This document shows, in pieces, positions 33,841-42,354 of a stretch of 64,000 nucleotides of DNA; position 1 is the stretch's first letter; the number at the start of each line of letters is the position of its first letter. The stretch is from Actinorugispora endophytica. GTDB lineage: Bacteria; Actinomycetota; Actinomycetes; Streptosporangiales; Streptosporangiaceae. Position numbers and translations under genes: made by a program. The stretch lies in the NCBI RefSeq assembly GCF_004363075.1, contig NZ_SNYN01000003.1, forward strand, positions 186,001 through 250,000, given 5' to 3'. A model generated the notes under the pieces. It made no database searches. It was not told the DNA's origin and saw only the letters and a list, made by a program, of their open reading frames with translations.

Positions 33841-36800
33841 ATGGCCGACCGGTGGTGGGGGCAGCGCTCGGAGTACGTGTGGGAGCAGGAGGCGCTCGAC
33901 CACGTCAAGGCGCAGATGCCCGACCGCGATCCCTACCGCGCGTGGCAGTGCTTCTCCTTCACGGCGAACTCGGGGCAGATCCGTGAGTGCGACCTGTTCG
34001 TCGTCACCTCCGTGGGCGCCTTCCTCGTCGAGATCAAGAGCCATCCCGGACGGGCCACCAACCACGGGGGCACCTGGTTCTTCGACGGTGAGGACCGCAG
34101 GCGGACCATCGACAACCCGCTCCACCTGACCCGGCTGAAGGCCCTCCAGTTGAAGACCCAGCTGGAATGGGCCGCCCGGAAGCTCAAGATCCGCGACTAC
34201 CGGTCGCCGTTCTTCGAGGCCGCGGTCTTCCTCTCGGCGCCCGACCTGCGCTGCGCTTTCGACGAGGTCCAGGTCCAGCACGTCTACGGCCGCGACGGGC
34301 TGGACGGGCAGACCGGGCTCCCGGGGATCTGGAACGGACTGCTCAACAAGCCGCGGGGCAAGGAGCGGCCCGATCCGGTCTTCCTGCGCAACGTCTCCCG
34401 GCTGATGCAGGAGATCGGCGCGCAGGCCATCGCCCGCGACCTCAAGTTCGGCGCGTACACACTGGACAGCAGGGCGTTCGGCAGCGGCCCCACCTGGACC
34501 GACTACCTCGGCCAGCACGAGGTGCTCAAGAGCAAGCAGAGCCGGGTGCGCGTCTACCACTACGGCGAGGCGGGCAGCGAGGCGGCCAGGGAGTCCATCA
34601 AGCGCGCGGCCGACCGGGAGTTCCGCTCCCTCGACGGCATCGCGCACGAGGGCATCGTCAAGGCCGAGCACTACGACGTGATCGACGGCCGCGGACCGGC
34701 CATCGCGTTCTCCCATCGCAGGAACTGGCAGCGCCTCGACCACTTCATGCAGGAGAAGGGCGCGGACCTGGACGTCTCCACCCAGGTGGAGATGGTGCGC
34801 CAGCTCGCCGAGGCGGTCAACCACGCCCACCGCAACCGGCTGTTCCACCGGGCGCTGGCCGCGCGCAGCGTCTGGGTGGAGATGGACGGAAGCTACCCGC
34901 GGCTGCGGATCGCCGACTGGCAGGTGGCCTCCCGCCAGGGCTCGGCGTTCAGCAGCGGGGGCCACACCACCCACCAGGTCACCCGGCACCTGGGCGCCCG
35001 CGTCCTGGCCGACCACGTCGAGGCGGCCGCGCAGGCGTACCTGGCGCCGGAGTTCCCCGCGTTCGACGGCGACCCGCGCGCGCTCGACATGTTCGGGCTG
35101 GGGGCGCTGGCCTACCTGGTCTTCAGCGGTCGCCCCCCGGGGCAGGACCGCCACGAGGTCAGCGAGCAGATCAGGGAGCACGGCGAGTTGACCCCGGCGT
35201 CGGTCAACGACGACGTCACCCCGATCATGGACACCCTCGTGCGCGAGGCGACCCGCCGCGAACCGGGCGAGCGCACCCGTTCCCCCCGCGACTTCCTGCG
35301 CCGGATCGACGAGGTCGAGGAGCATCTGACCCGTCCCGACGCCGTCACCGACCCCCTCACGGCGGTCCGGGGGCAGGAGGTCATCGACGGCTGGACGGTC
35401 AAGAGCGTGCTGGGCAAGGGGGCCACCTCCCGCGCGCTCCTGGTGGAGCGGGACGGGGCCGAGCGCGTCTTCAAGGTCGCCGTCAACCAGACCGGCGCGG
35501 TCCAGAAGCTCAGCGCGGAGGCGGCGCAGCTCAAGGAGCTGCGCAACCACCGCATCGTCGCCATCGTCGACGACGGGCTGCTGACCGTCGGCGAGCACAC
35601 GGTCCTGCAGCTGGAGCTGGCGGGGGAGCACACCCTCGCCGACTACCTGCACATCGGGGGCAGCCTCGGTGTCGAGGAACTGCACCGGTTCGGCGTCCAC
35701 CTGTTCGAGGTGGTCGACTACCTGGAGGACCGCAAGGTCTTCCACCGCGACATCAAGCCCGCCAACGTGGGGGTCCGCGAGCGCAGGAAGAAGGGGCGCG
35801 CGCTCGTCCTGTTCGACTTCTCGCTCGCGGGGGCCGACCCCGCGGACACCAGGGCGGGAACCCCCGGCTACCTCGACCCGTTCCTCGAACTGGACGAGCC
35901 GAAGCGCGTCTACGACGCCGCGGCCGAGCGCTACGCCCTGGCCGTCACCCTCCACGAGATGGCCTCGGGAGAGCTTCCCGTCTGGCACGAGGACGGTGTC
36001 GACCTCCGCTTCCTCCCCGCCGACCTGGAGCTTCCCCGGTTGCGTGAGGAGAGCTTCCCCGACCAGCTGCGCAGGCCGCTGACCGCGTTCTTCAAGCAGG
36101 CCCTGCACCGCAGGCCCGAACGGCGGTTCGACACGCTGGAAGGCATGCGCGACGCCTGGGAGCAGGTCTTCCGGACCCCCGCGGAACGGCCGGTCACCAC
36201 GCCCGACAGCGCCGGGGCGGTTCCGCTGGACGACGAGGCGACGCGGCTGCGCAACGCCGAGACGGCCACCGCCGAGACCCCGCTGTACCTGGCGGGGCTC
36301 ACCCCGAACGCCCTGGACGCCGCCACCCGCGTGCTGCGCTGCGAGACCGTGGGCGACCTCCTGACCCGCCCGGCCGCCGACCTGCGCCGTGTCCGGGGGG
36401 TCAGCTACCAGGTGCGCAACGAGTTGGCGGCTCAGGTCAACCGGTGGCGCAGGCGCCTGGAGGTGGCCGAGCCGGTCGACTCCTCCGTCACGGTCCGACT
36501 CCCCCAGGGCGGCGGAGAGGAGGCCCGGAACCTCGCCAAGAGGCAGGCCAACCTCGACAAGGTGATCCGCCAGTTCATCCCCAAGAGCACCGAGCAGAAC
36601 AGGGCGTGGGTGCGGGTCACCCGTGAACTGCTGGGCCTGCCCGAGGACGCCGCGGCCCGCCCCGTCTGGCCCACCCAGCGCGAGGTCGCCGAACGGCTCG
36701 GCCTGGACCAGGTGTACGTGTCCCAGCAGTTGGCCAAGGCGCGCCGGCACTGGAAGAAGAGCGACCTGCTCACGGCGGTGCGCGACGACGTCGTCGCGAT

Positions 36801-38103
36801 CCTGGAACGCCACGGCCGCTTGCGCGAGGTCCGCCAGATCGCCGAGGAGCTGCTCAGCATGCGCGGCTCCACGCTGGAGGTCTCCGACACCCGTCGGGCG
36901 CACGCCTTGGCGGCGGTGCGCGCGGTCGCCGAGTGCGAGGAGCGAGAGGACAGCCCGGGGTTCGCGCTGCGGCGTGTGCACGGCAGCGCCGGCGTGCTGG
37001 TCGCCCAGGTCATCGACGACGACCCCGGCGTCCCGGTCGAGGCCGACCTTCTGGACTACGCGGTGGCGCTGGGCCGGACGGCCGACCGGCTGGTGGATTT
37101 CGGCGACGACGCCCCGCTCCCCTCGCCGGGGGACGTGCGCGCCGTACTGCGGGAGGTCCCGGTCGAGGAGGGCATGGCGCCGCTGTCCGACGTCGACCTG
37201 GTGACGGTCGCCGCCGCCGCGTCGGAGCGGGCCAGGGTCACCGCCCGCCTGGAGCTGTACCCCGAGAGCCTCGGTTTCGACAGGGCGCTGGACCTGACCC
37301 AGGCGGTCAGCTACCTGGGTGATCCGGGGATCACGCCGCAGCAGATCCGGGACCGGGTCAAGGCGCGGTTCCCCGAGCTGGGAATCCCCGGCGAGGCCGA
37401 GCTGTGGGCCCTGCTGCACCGCAGGTACCCCAGGCTGGAGAGGCGCGCCGACCCCGACGGCGTCGAGTACTGGTCCCTGCCGGCCGTGCTCAGCCGAACC
37501 TCGACGGGCACGCTCACCCAACTCGGCGGAGGCCCCGCGGCGGCGCCCGCCGAGCAGCGGGCGGCCGGGCGGCGCCTCGACCAGTCCGCGCTCAGGGGCG
37601 GCTACCTGGCGGTCAAGACCTGGCTGGGCGACGCCGAGCGCGTCGCCGCGCGGCTGGGCGCGCGTCCGGACGTCGCCGCGATCGACGTCTCGGCGGAGTT
37701 CGTGTCGATTCTCACCGGGATGATCGAGGAGTTCGGCGGCCCGCCGTGGAGCATGGTGGTCGACGCGGACCGCCCCGGCGGTCCGGTCGAGTTCGCCGCC
37801 ATGGTGGCCGAGGCGTGCGAGAACCTGGGCGGCCGCGTCCGCTCGGCGGGTGCGGACCGCCCCGTGCTGCTGTACAACGCCACTCCGCTGGGCCGCTACC
37901 CGGCGGGCCGGACGCTGCTGCGGGCGCTGTCGCAGGAGGCCCGCGACAGCGGAGCCGCCCCGTACGGCCTGTGGGTCCTGTGCCCGATGCGCAGTCCCCA
38001 GGGCCCGGCCACCCTGGACGGCGCGTCCGCCGAGACCATCATCGAGTCCGAGCAGCTGGAGCTGCCGCGCGGCTTCGGCGCGGAGATGGCGCTGGCGGGG
38101 TGA
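33841..38103 (+). CDS. pglW: BREX type 2 kinase PglW
   Basis: A 1,420-residue multidomain protein of the phage growth limitation/BREX type 2 system. Residues about 15-110 form a NERD-type nuclease-like domain (ECDLFVV ... FLVEIKSHPG). A first kinase-like domain has HRALAARS near 336 in place of HRDLKPxN, so it looks inactive. A second kinase domain has the Gly loop VLGKGATS (523), FKVAV and HRDIKPANVG (635), with DFS for DFG, so it should be active. The C-terminal third has helix-hairpin-helix and helix-turn-helix-like parts (TQREVAERLGLDQVYVSQQL). GAGAGAGGG precedes the ATG. The rest of the system lies 8.2 kb downstream. Confidence 0.93.
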   Translation: MADRWWGQRSEYVWEQEALDHVKAQMPDRDPYRAWQCFSFTANSGQIRECDLFVVTSVGAFLVEIKSHPGRATNHGGTWFFDGEDRRRTIDNPLHLTRLKALQLKTQLEWAARKLKIRDYRSPFFEAAVFLSAPDLRCAFDEVQVQHVYGRDGLDGQTGLPGIWNGLLNKPRGKERPDPVFLRNVSRLMQEIGAQAIARDLKFGAYTLDSRAFGSGPTWTDYLGQHEVLKSKQSRVRVYHYGEAGSEAARESIKRAADREFRSLDGIAHEGIVKAEHYDVIDGRGPAIAFSHRRNWQRLDHFMQEKGADLDVSTQVEMVRQLAEAVNHAHRNRLFHRALAARSVWVEMDGSYPRLRIADWQVASRQGSAFSSGGHTTHQVTRHLGARVLADHVEAAAQAYLAPEFPAFDGDPRALDMFGLGALAYLVFSGRPPGQDRHEVSEQIREHGELTPASVNDDVTPIMDTLVREATRREPGERTRSPRDFLRRIDEVEEHLTRPDAVTDPLTAVRGQEVIDGWTVKSVLGKGATSRALLVERDGAERVFKVAVNQTGAVQKLSAEAAQLKELRNHRIVAIVDDGLLTVGEHTVLQLELAGEHTLADYLHIGGSLGVEELHRFGVHLFEVVDYLEDRKVFHRDIKPANVGVRERRKKGRALVLFDFSLAGADPADTRAGTPGYLDPFLELDEPKRVYDAAAERYALAVTLHEMASGELPVWHEDGVDLRFLPADLELPRLREESFPDQLRRPLTAFFKQALHRRPERRFDTLEGMRDAWEQVFRTPAERPVTTPDSAGAVPLDDEATRLRNAETATAETPLYLAGLTPNALDAATRVLRCETVGDLLTRPAADLRRVRGVSYQVRNELAAQVNRWRRRLEVAEPVDSSVTVRLPQGGGEEARNLAKRQANLDKVIRQFIPKSTEQNRAWVRVTRELLGLPEDAAARPVWPTQREVAERLGLDQVYVSQQLAKARRHWKKSDLLTAVRDDVVAILERHGRLREVRQIAEELLSMRGSTLEVSDTRRAHALAAVRAVAECEEREDSPGFALRRVHGSAGVLVAQVIDDDPGVPVEADLLDYAVALGRTADRLVDFGDDAPLPSPGDVRAVLREVPVEEGMAPLSDVDLVTVAAAASERARVTARLELYPESLGFDRALDLTQAVSYLGDPGITPQQIRDRVKARFPELGIPGEAELWALLHRRYPRLERRADPDGVEYWSLPAVLSRTSTGTLTQLGGGPAAAPAEQRAAGRRLDQSALRGGYLAVKTWLGDAERVAARLGARPDVAAIDVSAEFVSILTGMIEEFGGPPWSMVVDADRPGGPVEFAAMVAEACENLGGRVRSAGADRPVLLYNATPLGRYPAGRTLLRALSQEARDSGAAPYGLWVLCPMRSPQGPATLDGASAETIIESEQLELPRGFGAEMALAG

Positions 38104-38196
38104 TCGGGCGTCCGTGCGGACCCGGCGGTCAGACCCGGTCGGCCGGTTCCTCCCCGCACTCCTCGCGGCCGGGGGAGGGGCCGAGGGGAGGCTCTG

Positions 38197-38520
38197 TCAA
38201 GTGTTCTCCGTGGACTCCACGGAGAGGCTTGCGTCAATTATCTCCCGGAGTGCGTCGGCCCAGCTCCCGTCCGTGGCGTCTCCGGGCTCGTAGCCGCTCC
38301 CCCAGGTGTTTTCGAAGATGTCTTCGAGGGCCCTTTCGGACAGGCTCTCTGCCAGCAGTTTCTCTGCGTCGCTCCGAATTCCGGGAACAACTGGAGCCAG
38401 CTCCCGCTTGCTTCTCATGACCTCTTCGATGCTTCCTCCTTCGATCCCCCAGTCTTGGTGAAGATATGCTTCGACGAAATAAGTCAGGTGGCTGAACTCT
38501 TCTCTGAAGTCCCGGTCCAT
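38197..38520 (-). CDS. CdiI-like immunity protein
   Basis: A 107-residue acidic protein resembling the CdiI_2 type of contact-dependent inhibition immunity proteins: FSHLTYFVEAYLHQDWGIEGGSIEEVM near the N-terminus is the typical part. The rest is helical and ends AREIID-like with a short acidic tail. The region just upstream on the same strand carries only a fragment of a possible toxin, so it is an orphan. It is transcribed toward pglW. Confidence 0.7.
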   Translation of the reverse strand: MDRDFREEFSHLTYFVEAYLHQDWGIEGGSIEEVMRSKRELAPVVPGIRSDAEKLLAESLSERALEDIFENTWGSGYEPGDATDGSWADALREIIDASLSVESTENT

Positions 38521-39253
38521 GGTGGTTCCCTGTGTTCTCTGGTGCGCGGGTCTGCGGCCCGGCGTTCGGTGGCCGCAGCCGCTGAGGAGCCTCGGGCACG
38601 GGGTGTTTCGGGGTACGGGTACTTCACGTAGTCGGAGATCCCCGTCTCGGAGAGGAGGCCGGCGACGTCGGCCGCGTCGACGAACCGGCCGAACGTGTCG
38701 ACGTGGCCGTCGGTGGTGGCCGGCCCGGTGTACTCGGCGGGAGGGCGGCTCCTCGTCCTCTGCTCTCCCCGCTGGTTGTGCCGTTCGGTCCTCGGCGGCG
38801 GACTACGCGCGGGGGACGTCCGGATTTCGGGAGTCCCGTTGGCGGTCTTGACGCCGGCGTCCCTCGGAACGGACATATACCCGGGCGGGCTGCGGCGCGT
38901 CCCAACCGGCCCGTTCGGGTGGGTGGAGGAGCTGGTGGCCCTGGGGACGCCGGCTTTCCCGAAAGCCGTGAACGATCAACCGGGAGAGGGAAGACGCGAC
39001 CGCTGGTCAGGGACCAGAACGCGGTAGCCCCGTGTCCGCCGGAGTGCGACTCGTACCCCAGTGGCCACGGGGTTCTTTTCGTCAGGGCGGGGTCATGGGG
39101 GCCCGGAGGGGTCGGGCCGAAGCGTTTTGGCGCCCTTGTCCTACTCGGGATCACACGCGAACAGACCCGGACGACACGGCATCGTGCCGAGGCCCTGGGA
39201 ACGGAGTCTCCCAACCACCGGTCCGCATCGCAGCCAGAGGGGCGCGGGGCCCT
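38521..39253. other. Gene-poor region with a toxin-like fragment
   Basis: No complete gene is visible. On the minus strand, about 38600-38770 encodes PPAEYTGPATTDGHVDTFG and then FVDAADVAGLLSETGISDYVKYPYP. This may be the end of a lost toxin gene that belonged to the CdiI-like gene. From 38880 to 39253 I see nothing. Confidence 0.4.
38697..38760. repeat. 64-base duplication, copy 2
   Basis: Identical to 32032-32095. Here the minus-strand frame continues into VDTFGRFVDAADVAGLL, whereas copy 1 continues into VDGAGRFFGELRTR. Confidence 0.8.
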
Positions 39254-39718
39254 CTACTGCTGCTCACCCTCCGCTTCCTGGAGCTTGCGGCGCAGCCAGT
39301 CGGGGATGTGCTCGTCGTCGCGGGGGAAGTGCTGGAGGTCCAGCTTGTAGCTTCCGGCCACGGGGGGGATCGTGAAAGCCGGCTCCTCATCGTAGTTGTA
39401 GTCGATCCTGTAGTTGCCCGGACGTGTGATCACATAGCGCGCGGAAAACCAGGTCCCTTTCTTCGGGGTGTACATTCCGTTTCGAAGTTCGTCCAGTTTC
39501 TCGAGGATTTCGGAAGGCGGGAAGAAGGATTCTTTTGATCCATCGTTCCGGATGAATTCCGAATCGGTGGTGGATCTGTCCACAACTGCGTAGTGGGACA
39601 TCGTCACTTCTTCCCAGTCCTCTGGGGCTGAGCTCAGAAGCATTCCCCCGATTTCTTGGAGAAGTGCATCCTGTTCAATTTCGCTGATGGATCCTTCGGA
39701 GGAGTTCAATTGTCTCAT
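39254..39718 (-). CDS. YezG-like immunity protein D
   Basis: A 154-residue intact YezG-like protein, the closest relative of damaged copy B. It has ISEIEQDALLQEIGGMLLS, LRNGMYTPKKGTWFSARYVI and FPRDDEHIPDWLRRKLQEAE. Its ATG overlaps the TGA of the toxin gene (ATGA), the normal layout of a toxin-immunity pair with coupled translation. It should neutralise the endonuclease encoded just upstream. In Bacillus, YezG does this for YeeF. Confidence 0.78.
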   Translation of the reverse strand: MRQLNSSEGSISEIEQDALLQEIGGMLLSSAPEDWEEVTMSHYAVVDRSTTDSEFIRNDGSKESFFPPSEILEKLDELRNGMYTPKKGTWFSARYVITRPGNYRIDYNYDEEPAFTIPPVAGSYKLDLQHFPRDDEHIPDWLRRKLQEAEGEQQ

Positions 39719-40544
39719 CCTTTGGTTCGGGGTGCCGTCTTGGGAATATTACTGTAGTGCTCTATTCCTTGGGTGACGCCGTCTGTCCAATATTCTACGA
39801 TGATCCTGTCCGGCGAATTTGAATCTCCACTGAAAATATTATCGATCTTTATCCGCACTGTCTTCGGTGGGTTATCTTTGAGGGCGTCGGCCCATTTTCT
39901 CTCCAGGAGGTAGGAGTTGTCCTTGAACGTTCTTTGCGGTCCGCCGCCCCGAAGGTTCCTGTTGACGGTCTCAAGCATCGGCACCATGTTGACGCGTCCT
40001 CCGGAGCCGTAGAACCGCGTGCCGACGAGGTGTCCGCCGTTCCATCTGACATCTTCGTACAGCGTCGCCTCTCCCGGTTTCGGGGGTCTGCCGTGCTGCT
40101 CCTCGAACTTTTCGATGACCGCTTTATGGTCGTCCTCGTAGTGGTCTCTTCCCTCTGTCCTGATCGGAGTCTGGTCGGGCCTCGGAATCCTGTCCTGAGT
40201 TGGAGGGACCCCTCCATTGAAACGGTGCGGGATTTGCTGTCGGTCCGGTAGGTGTACCGGTCATCCCCCAGGTAGGTCATGTCGGGGCGGGGGTGGCGCA
40301 GTTCGGGATTCCAGCTTTTGGGTTTGCCGGACTGGGTGCGGATCTCGATGACACCACCGTCTGTGTCGGTGACGTACAGGCCGCGTTTTCTGCGCCCGGT
40401 GCCGGAGGCCGGATCGACTCGCACACCGCCGTGCCTCCGAGCCTGGAGCGCGGTGATGTCGGCCTGCGGCTTTCGGCGGACCGCTCCGGGGACGGCGAGC
40501 ATCCGCGCCGCAGCGATCTCCTGGGAGGAGCGCTCCTCAGCCAA
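39715..40544 (-). pseudogene. Truncated polymorphic endonuclease toxin with frameshift, copy 2
   Basis: Relative to copy 1, one base is missing near 40185 (TCGGGCCTCGG against TCGGGGCCGCGG), which breaks the frame between LQLRTGF and PDQTPIRTEGRDHYEDDH. The 3' frame is open over the whole catalytic end: GGHLVGTRFYGSGGRVNMVPM, NRNLRGGGPQRTF, ERKWADALKDNPPKTV and IFSGDSNSPDRI. The 5' part keeps only one of the two tandem repeats and is joined to an unrelated 45-residue start (AEERSSQEIAAARMLAVPG) overlapping the upstream immunity-like gene. So it is N-terminally truncated and out of frame. Confidence 0.7.
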
Positions 40545-41130
40545 GGGTTTCCAGCCCGTCGTACTGGTCGTAGTTGAGGCGGCTCTCCCGTTCCTCCTGG
40601 CTCATGTCCTGTTTCCTGGGCGCCCGCCACCACCAGTGCGAGTCCGGGAGCCAGGAGGGGATGTCCTCCTCCGGAACGGGAGGGGCCTCGTCAGAGACCT
40701 CCCTGAGAGTCTCGTCAATCTCTTCGAGTTCTTCACGGTCGGGTTCAGGAGCTACTTGGTCCCAGGGGGCGAACGCGTCGTCGAGGATCTGAAGCACCGA
40801 GCGTCGCCGGCACGCCTCCTGGAAACCGTCGAGACGGCCCCGTTCCGCGTACACCATGCACTCGAAGCTGTACAGACTGAGCCCGGATGGGTTCTTGCCT
40901 TTTTTGAGCAGTGTGACGACCTGATCCTTGAAGGCGCGCATTTCCTCCGTTTTTATCGGGGTGTCGAGAGAGGCCTGGTAGAGGTGTGCGAGCCTTTCCA
41001 GCGCTGACTGCGCGAACGAACTGTCCCCACCGGCATCCGAAGCGCCCGCATCGAGTAGGCGGATAACATCCCGCATCAGCTCAGTCGTTCCGGGTGCTCG
41101 ATCCTGGGAGGCGTTTGTTCGACTTCTCAC
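40537..41130 (-). CDS. Putative immunity protein for the 41127-42302 toxin-like protein
   Basis: A 197-residue soluble, acidic protein with no family I can name. The N-terminal half is helical (LMRDVIRLLDAGASDAGG, SALERLAHLYQAS). The C-terminal half is Glu-rich and contains EEDIPSWLPDSHWWW. It starts with a GTG that overlaps the stop of the toxin-like gene (GTGA). This coupling, and the order toxin then partner, is the main reason to call it an immunity protein. Confidence 0.55.
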   Translation of the reverse strand: MRSRTNASQDRAPGTTELMRDVIRLLDAGASDAGGDSSFAQSALERLAHLYQASLDTPIKTEEMRAFKDQVVTLLKKGKNPSGLSLYSFECMVYAERGRLDGFQEACRRRSVLQILDDAFAPWDQVAPEPDREELEEIDETLREVSDEAPPVPEEDIPSWLPDSHWWWRAPRKQDMSQEERESRLNYDQYDGLETLG

Positions 41131-42302
41131 CCGGGCCTCCTCCCGTAGGTCATGGTGACCAGCATTCCATCGGATCTGACAAGGACGATTGCTTTCATTG
41201 TGTCGACCCTCCCCGTCGGGTCGGGCACTTCGCGCTGGTATACGAATTTTTCCCCTACGCCGGGAAATGGGATCCAGTCAACAAGGGTCCCATTGCGGAT
41301 GGTCAACTCCATGCTGTCGTGGTAATCCCGGACCCGGTCTCCGGTGGTCTCGCTTTCGGGAAGCTCATGGTAGTGCTTACGCAGATGGTATGCGGCCGAG
41401 GCCTCGTGGCCCATGTTGCTCTCCCCGGCCTGGTTGCGCACAGCCTGGTCCAGTTCGTCTGCGGAGAGTCCTTCCGGGTCGATCCGGACCACGCCGTTCC
41501 GGACTTCGAGCACCGCATCGCGGTCGGCTCTCAGCATGGCACCGACATCCATTTCCATCATATTGTCTGCGGCTGCCTGCCTTCTCGACCGCCCTGGATG
41601 TCTAGTCCCCCCGGGATCGTCTTCGCTAAGTCGCCGTACCTCGTCTTGGAATATTGCCTTGTAGTGCTCGTGGCGATAGGCGAATTCTCTCGGATTGCCG
41701 GCGCCTTCGAAGGCGAAACGTGTCGCCTCGGGGTGTAGTCGTCCGTGGACATTCTTGTCGAAATTCTGTCCGAGGGCGTCGGCGGCCCGCTGCCAGGAAT
41801 CTCCGCCGCGCGGGTTGTCACCTCGAAGCCGGACGATCTCCTCCTCGGTGAGTCCGCCATCGCGTAGAGGCTCTTCGAGACTTGCAGCCCTCTTCAGACG
41901 CCCCTCTTTCCGGGGATCGAAGTCCTCCTCGGCGCTGCTGTCCGAGTCGTTGCCTGGCCTGCCGTTCCCGTCCCCAATTCCTGGATCCCCGTTTTCGGTC
42001 GAGGTTCCTTCTATCCCGTTGAAGCTCCCATCACCAGAACCGAAATGGTTGCCGTCGTGATTTTTCGGTTCGCTGTAGGAGAGGTCGGTCCCCTTCTCGG
42101 ATCCACCTGGATTGTCGCTGTCATTCGAGAGCTCGTTGGACCCTCCGGATCCGTCGCCGGTGGTGGTGTGGGCGGTGGGGGACAGGCTGCCGGAAGCAGC
42201 GCCGGTGGTGGCGTCGGAGCCGGGGCGGTGGCCGGAAACGGCCGCCGGCGGAGAACCGGTGCGGGCCGTCCGGGGCGGGACCTCCGGTGCCGAAGCCGTC
42301 AA
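41127..42302 (-). CDS. Putative polymorphic toxin, N-terminally short
   Basis: A 391-residue protein. The first 130 residues are disordered (Gly, Ser, Asp, Asn rich), like linkers in secreted toxins. The middle is charged and helical. The last 100 residues (AYHLRKHYHELPESE, ... FVYQREVPDPTG, KAIVLVRSDGMLVTMTYG) look like a compact C-terminal toxin domain; the His/Lys pattern and closing beta strands recall RNase-type toxin ends, but I cannot name the family. The start is a TTG at 42302. No export domain is present, so the gene may have lost its 5' part next to the AbiEi-like gene. Confidence 0.5.
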   Translation of the reverse strand: MTASAPEVPPRTARTGSPPAAVSGHRPGSDATTGAASGSLSPTAHTTTGDGSGGSNELSNDSDNPGGSEKGTDLSYSEPKNHDGNHFGSGDGSFNGIEGTSTENGDPGIGDGNGRPGNDSDSSAEEDFDPRKEGRLKRAASLEEPLRDGGLTEEEIVRLRGDNPRGGDSWQRAADALGQNFDKNVHGRLHPEATRFAFEGAGNPREFAYRHEHYKAIFQDEVRRLSEDDPGGTRHPGRSRRQAAADNMMEMDVGAMLRADRDAVLEVRNGVVRIDPEGLSADELDQAVRNQAGESNMGHEASAAYHLRKHYHELPESETTGDRVRDYHDSMELTIRNGTLVDWIPFPGVGEKFVYQREVPDPTGRVDTMKAIVLVRSDGMLVTMTYGRRPG

Positions 42303-42354
42303 CGCCTCACGGCGGTCCGGCGGCCCGCCGGACCACCTCCGCGCCGGAGGCCCC

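Noticed and set aside
38624-39214. A 196-codon minus-strand frame
   Set aside because: Pro/Arg-rich with no ordered pattern. It conflicts with the more protein-like fragment frame around 38600-38770.
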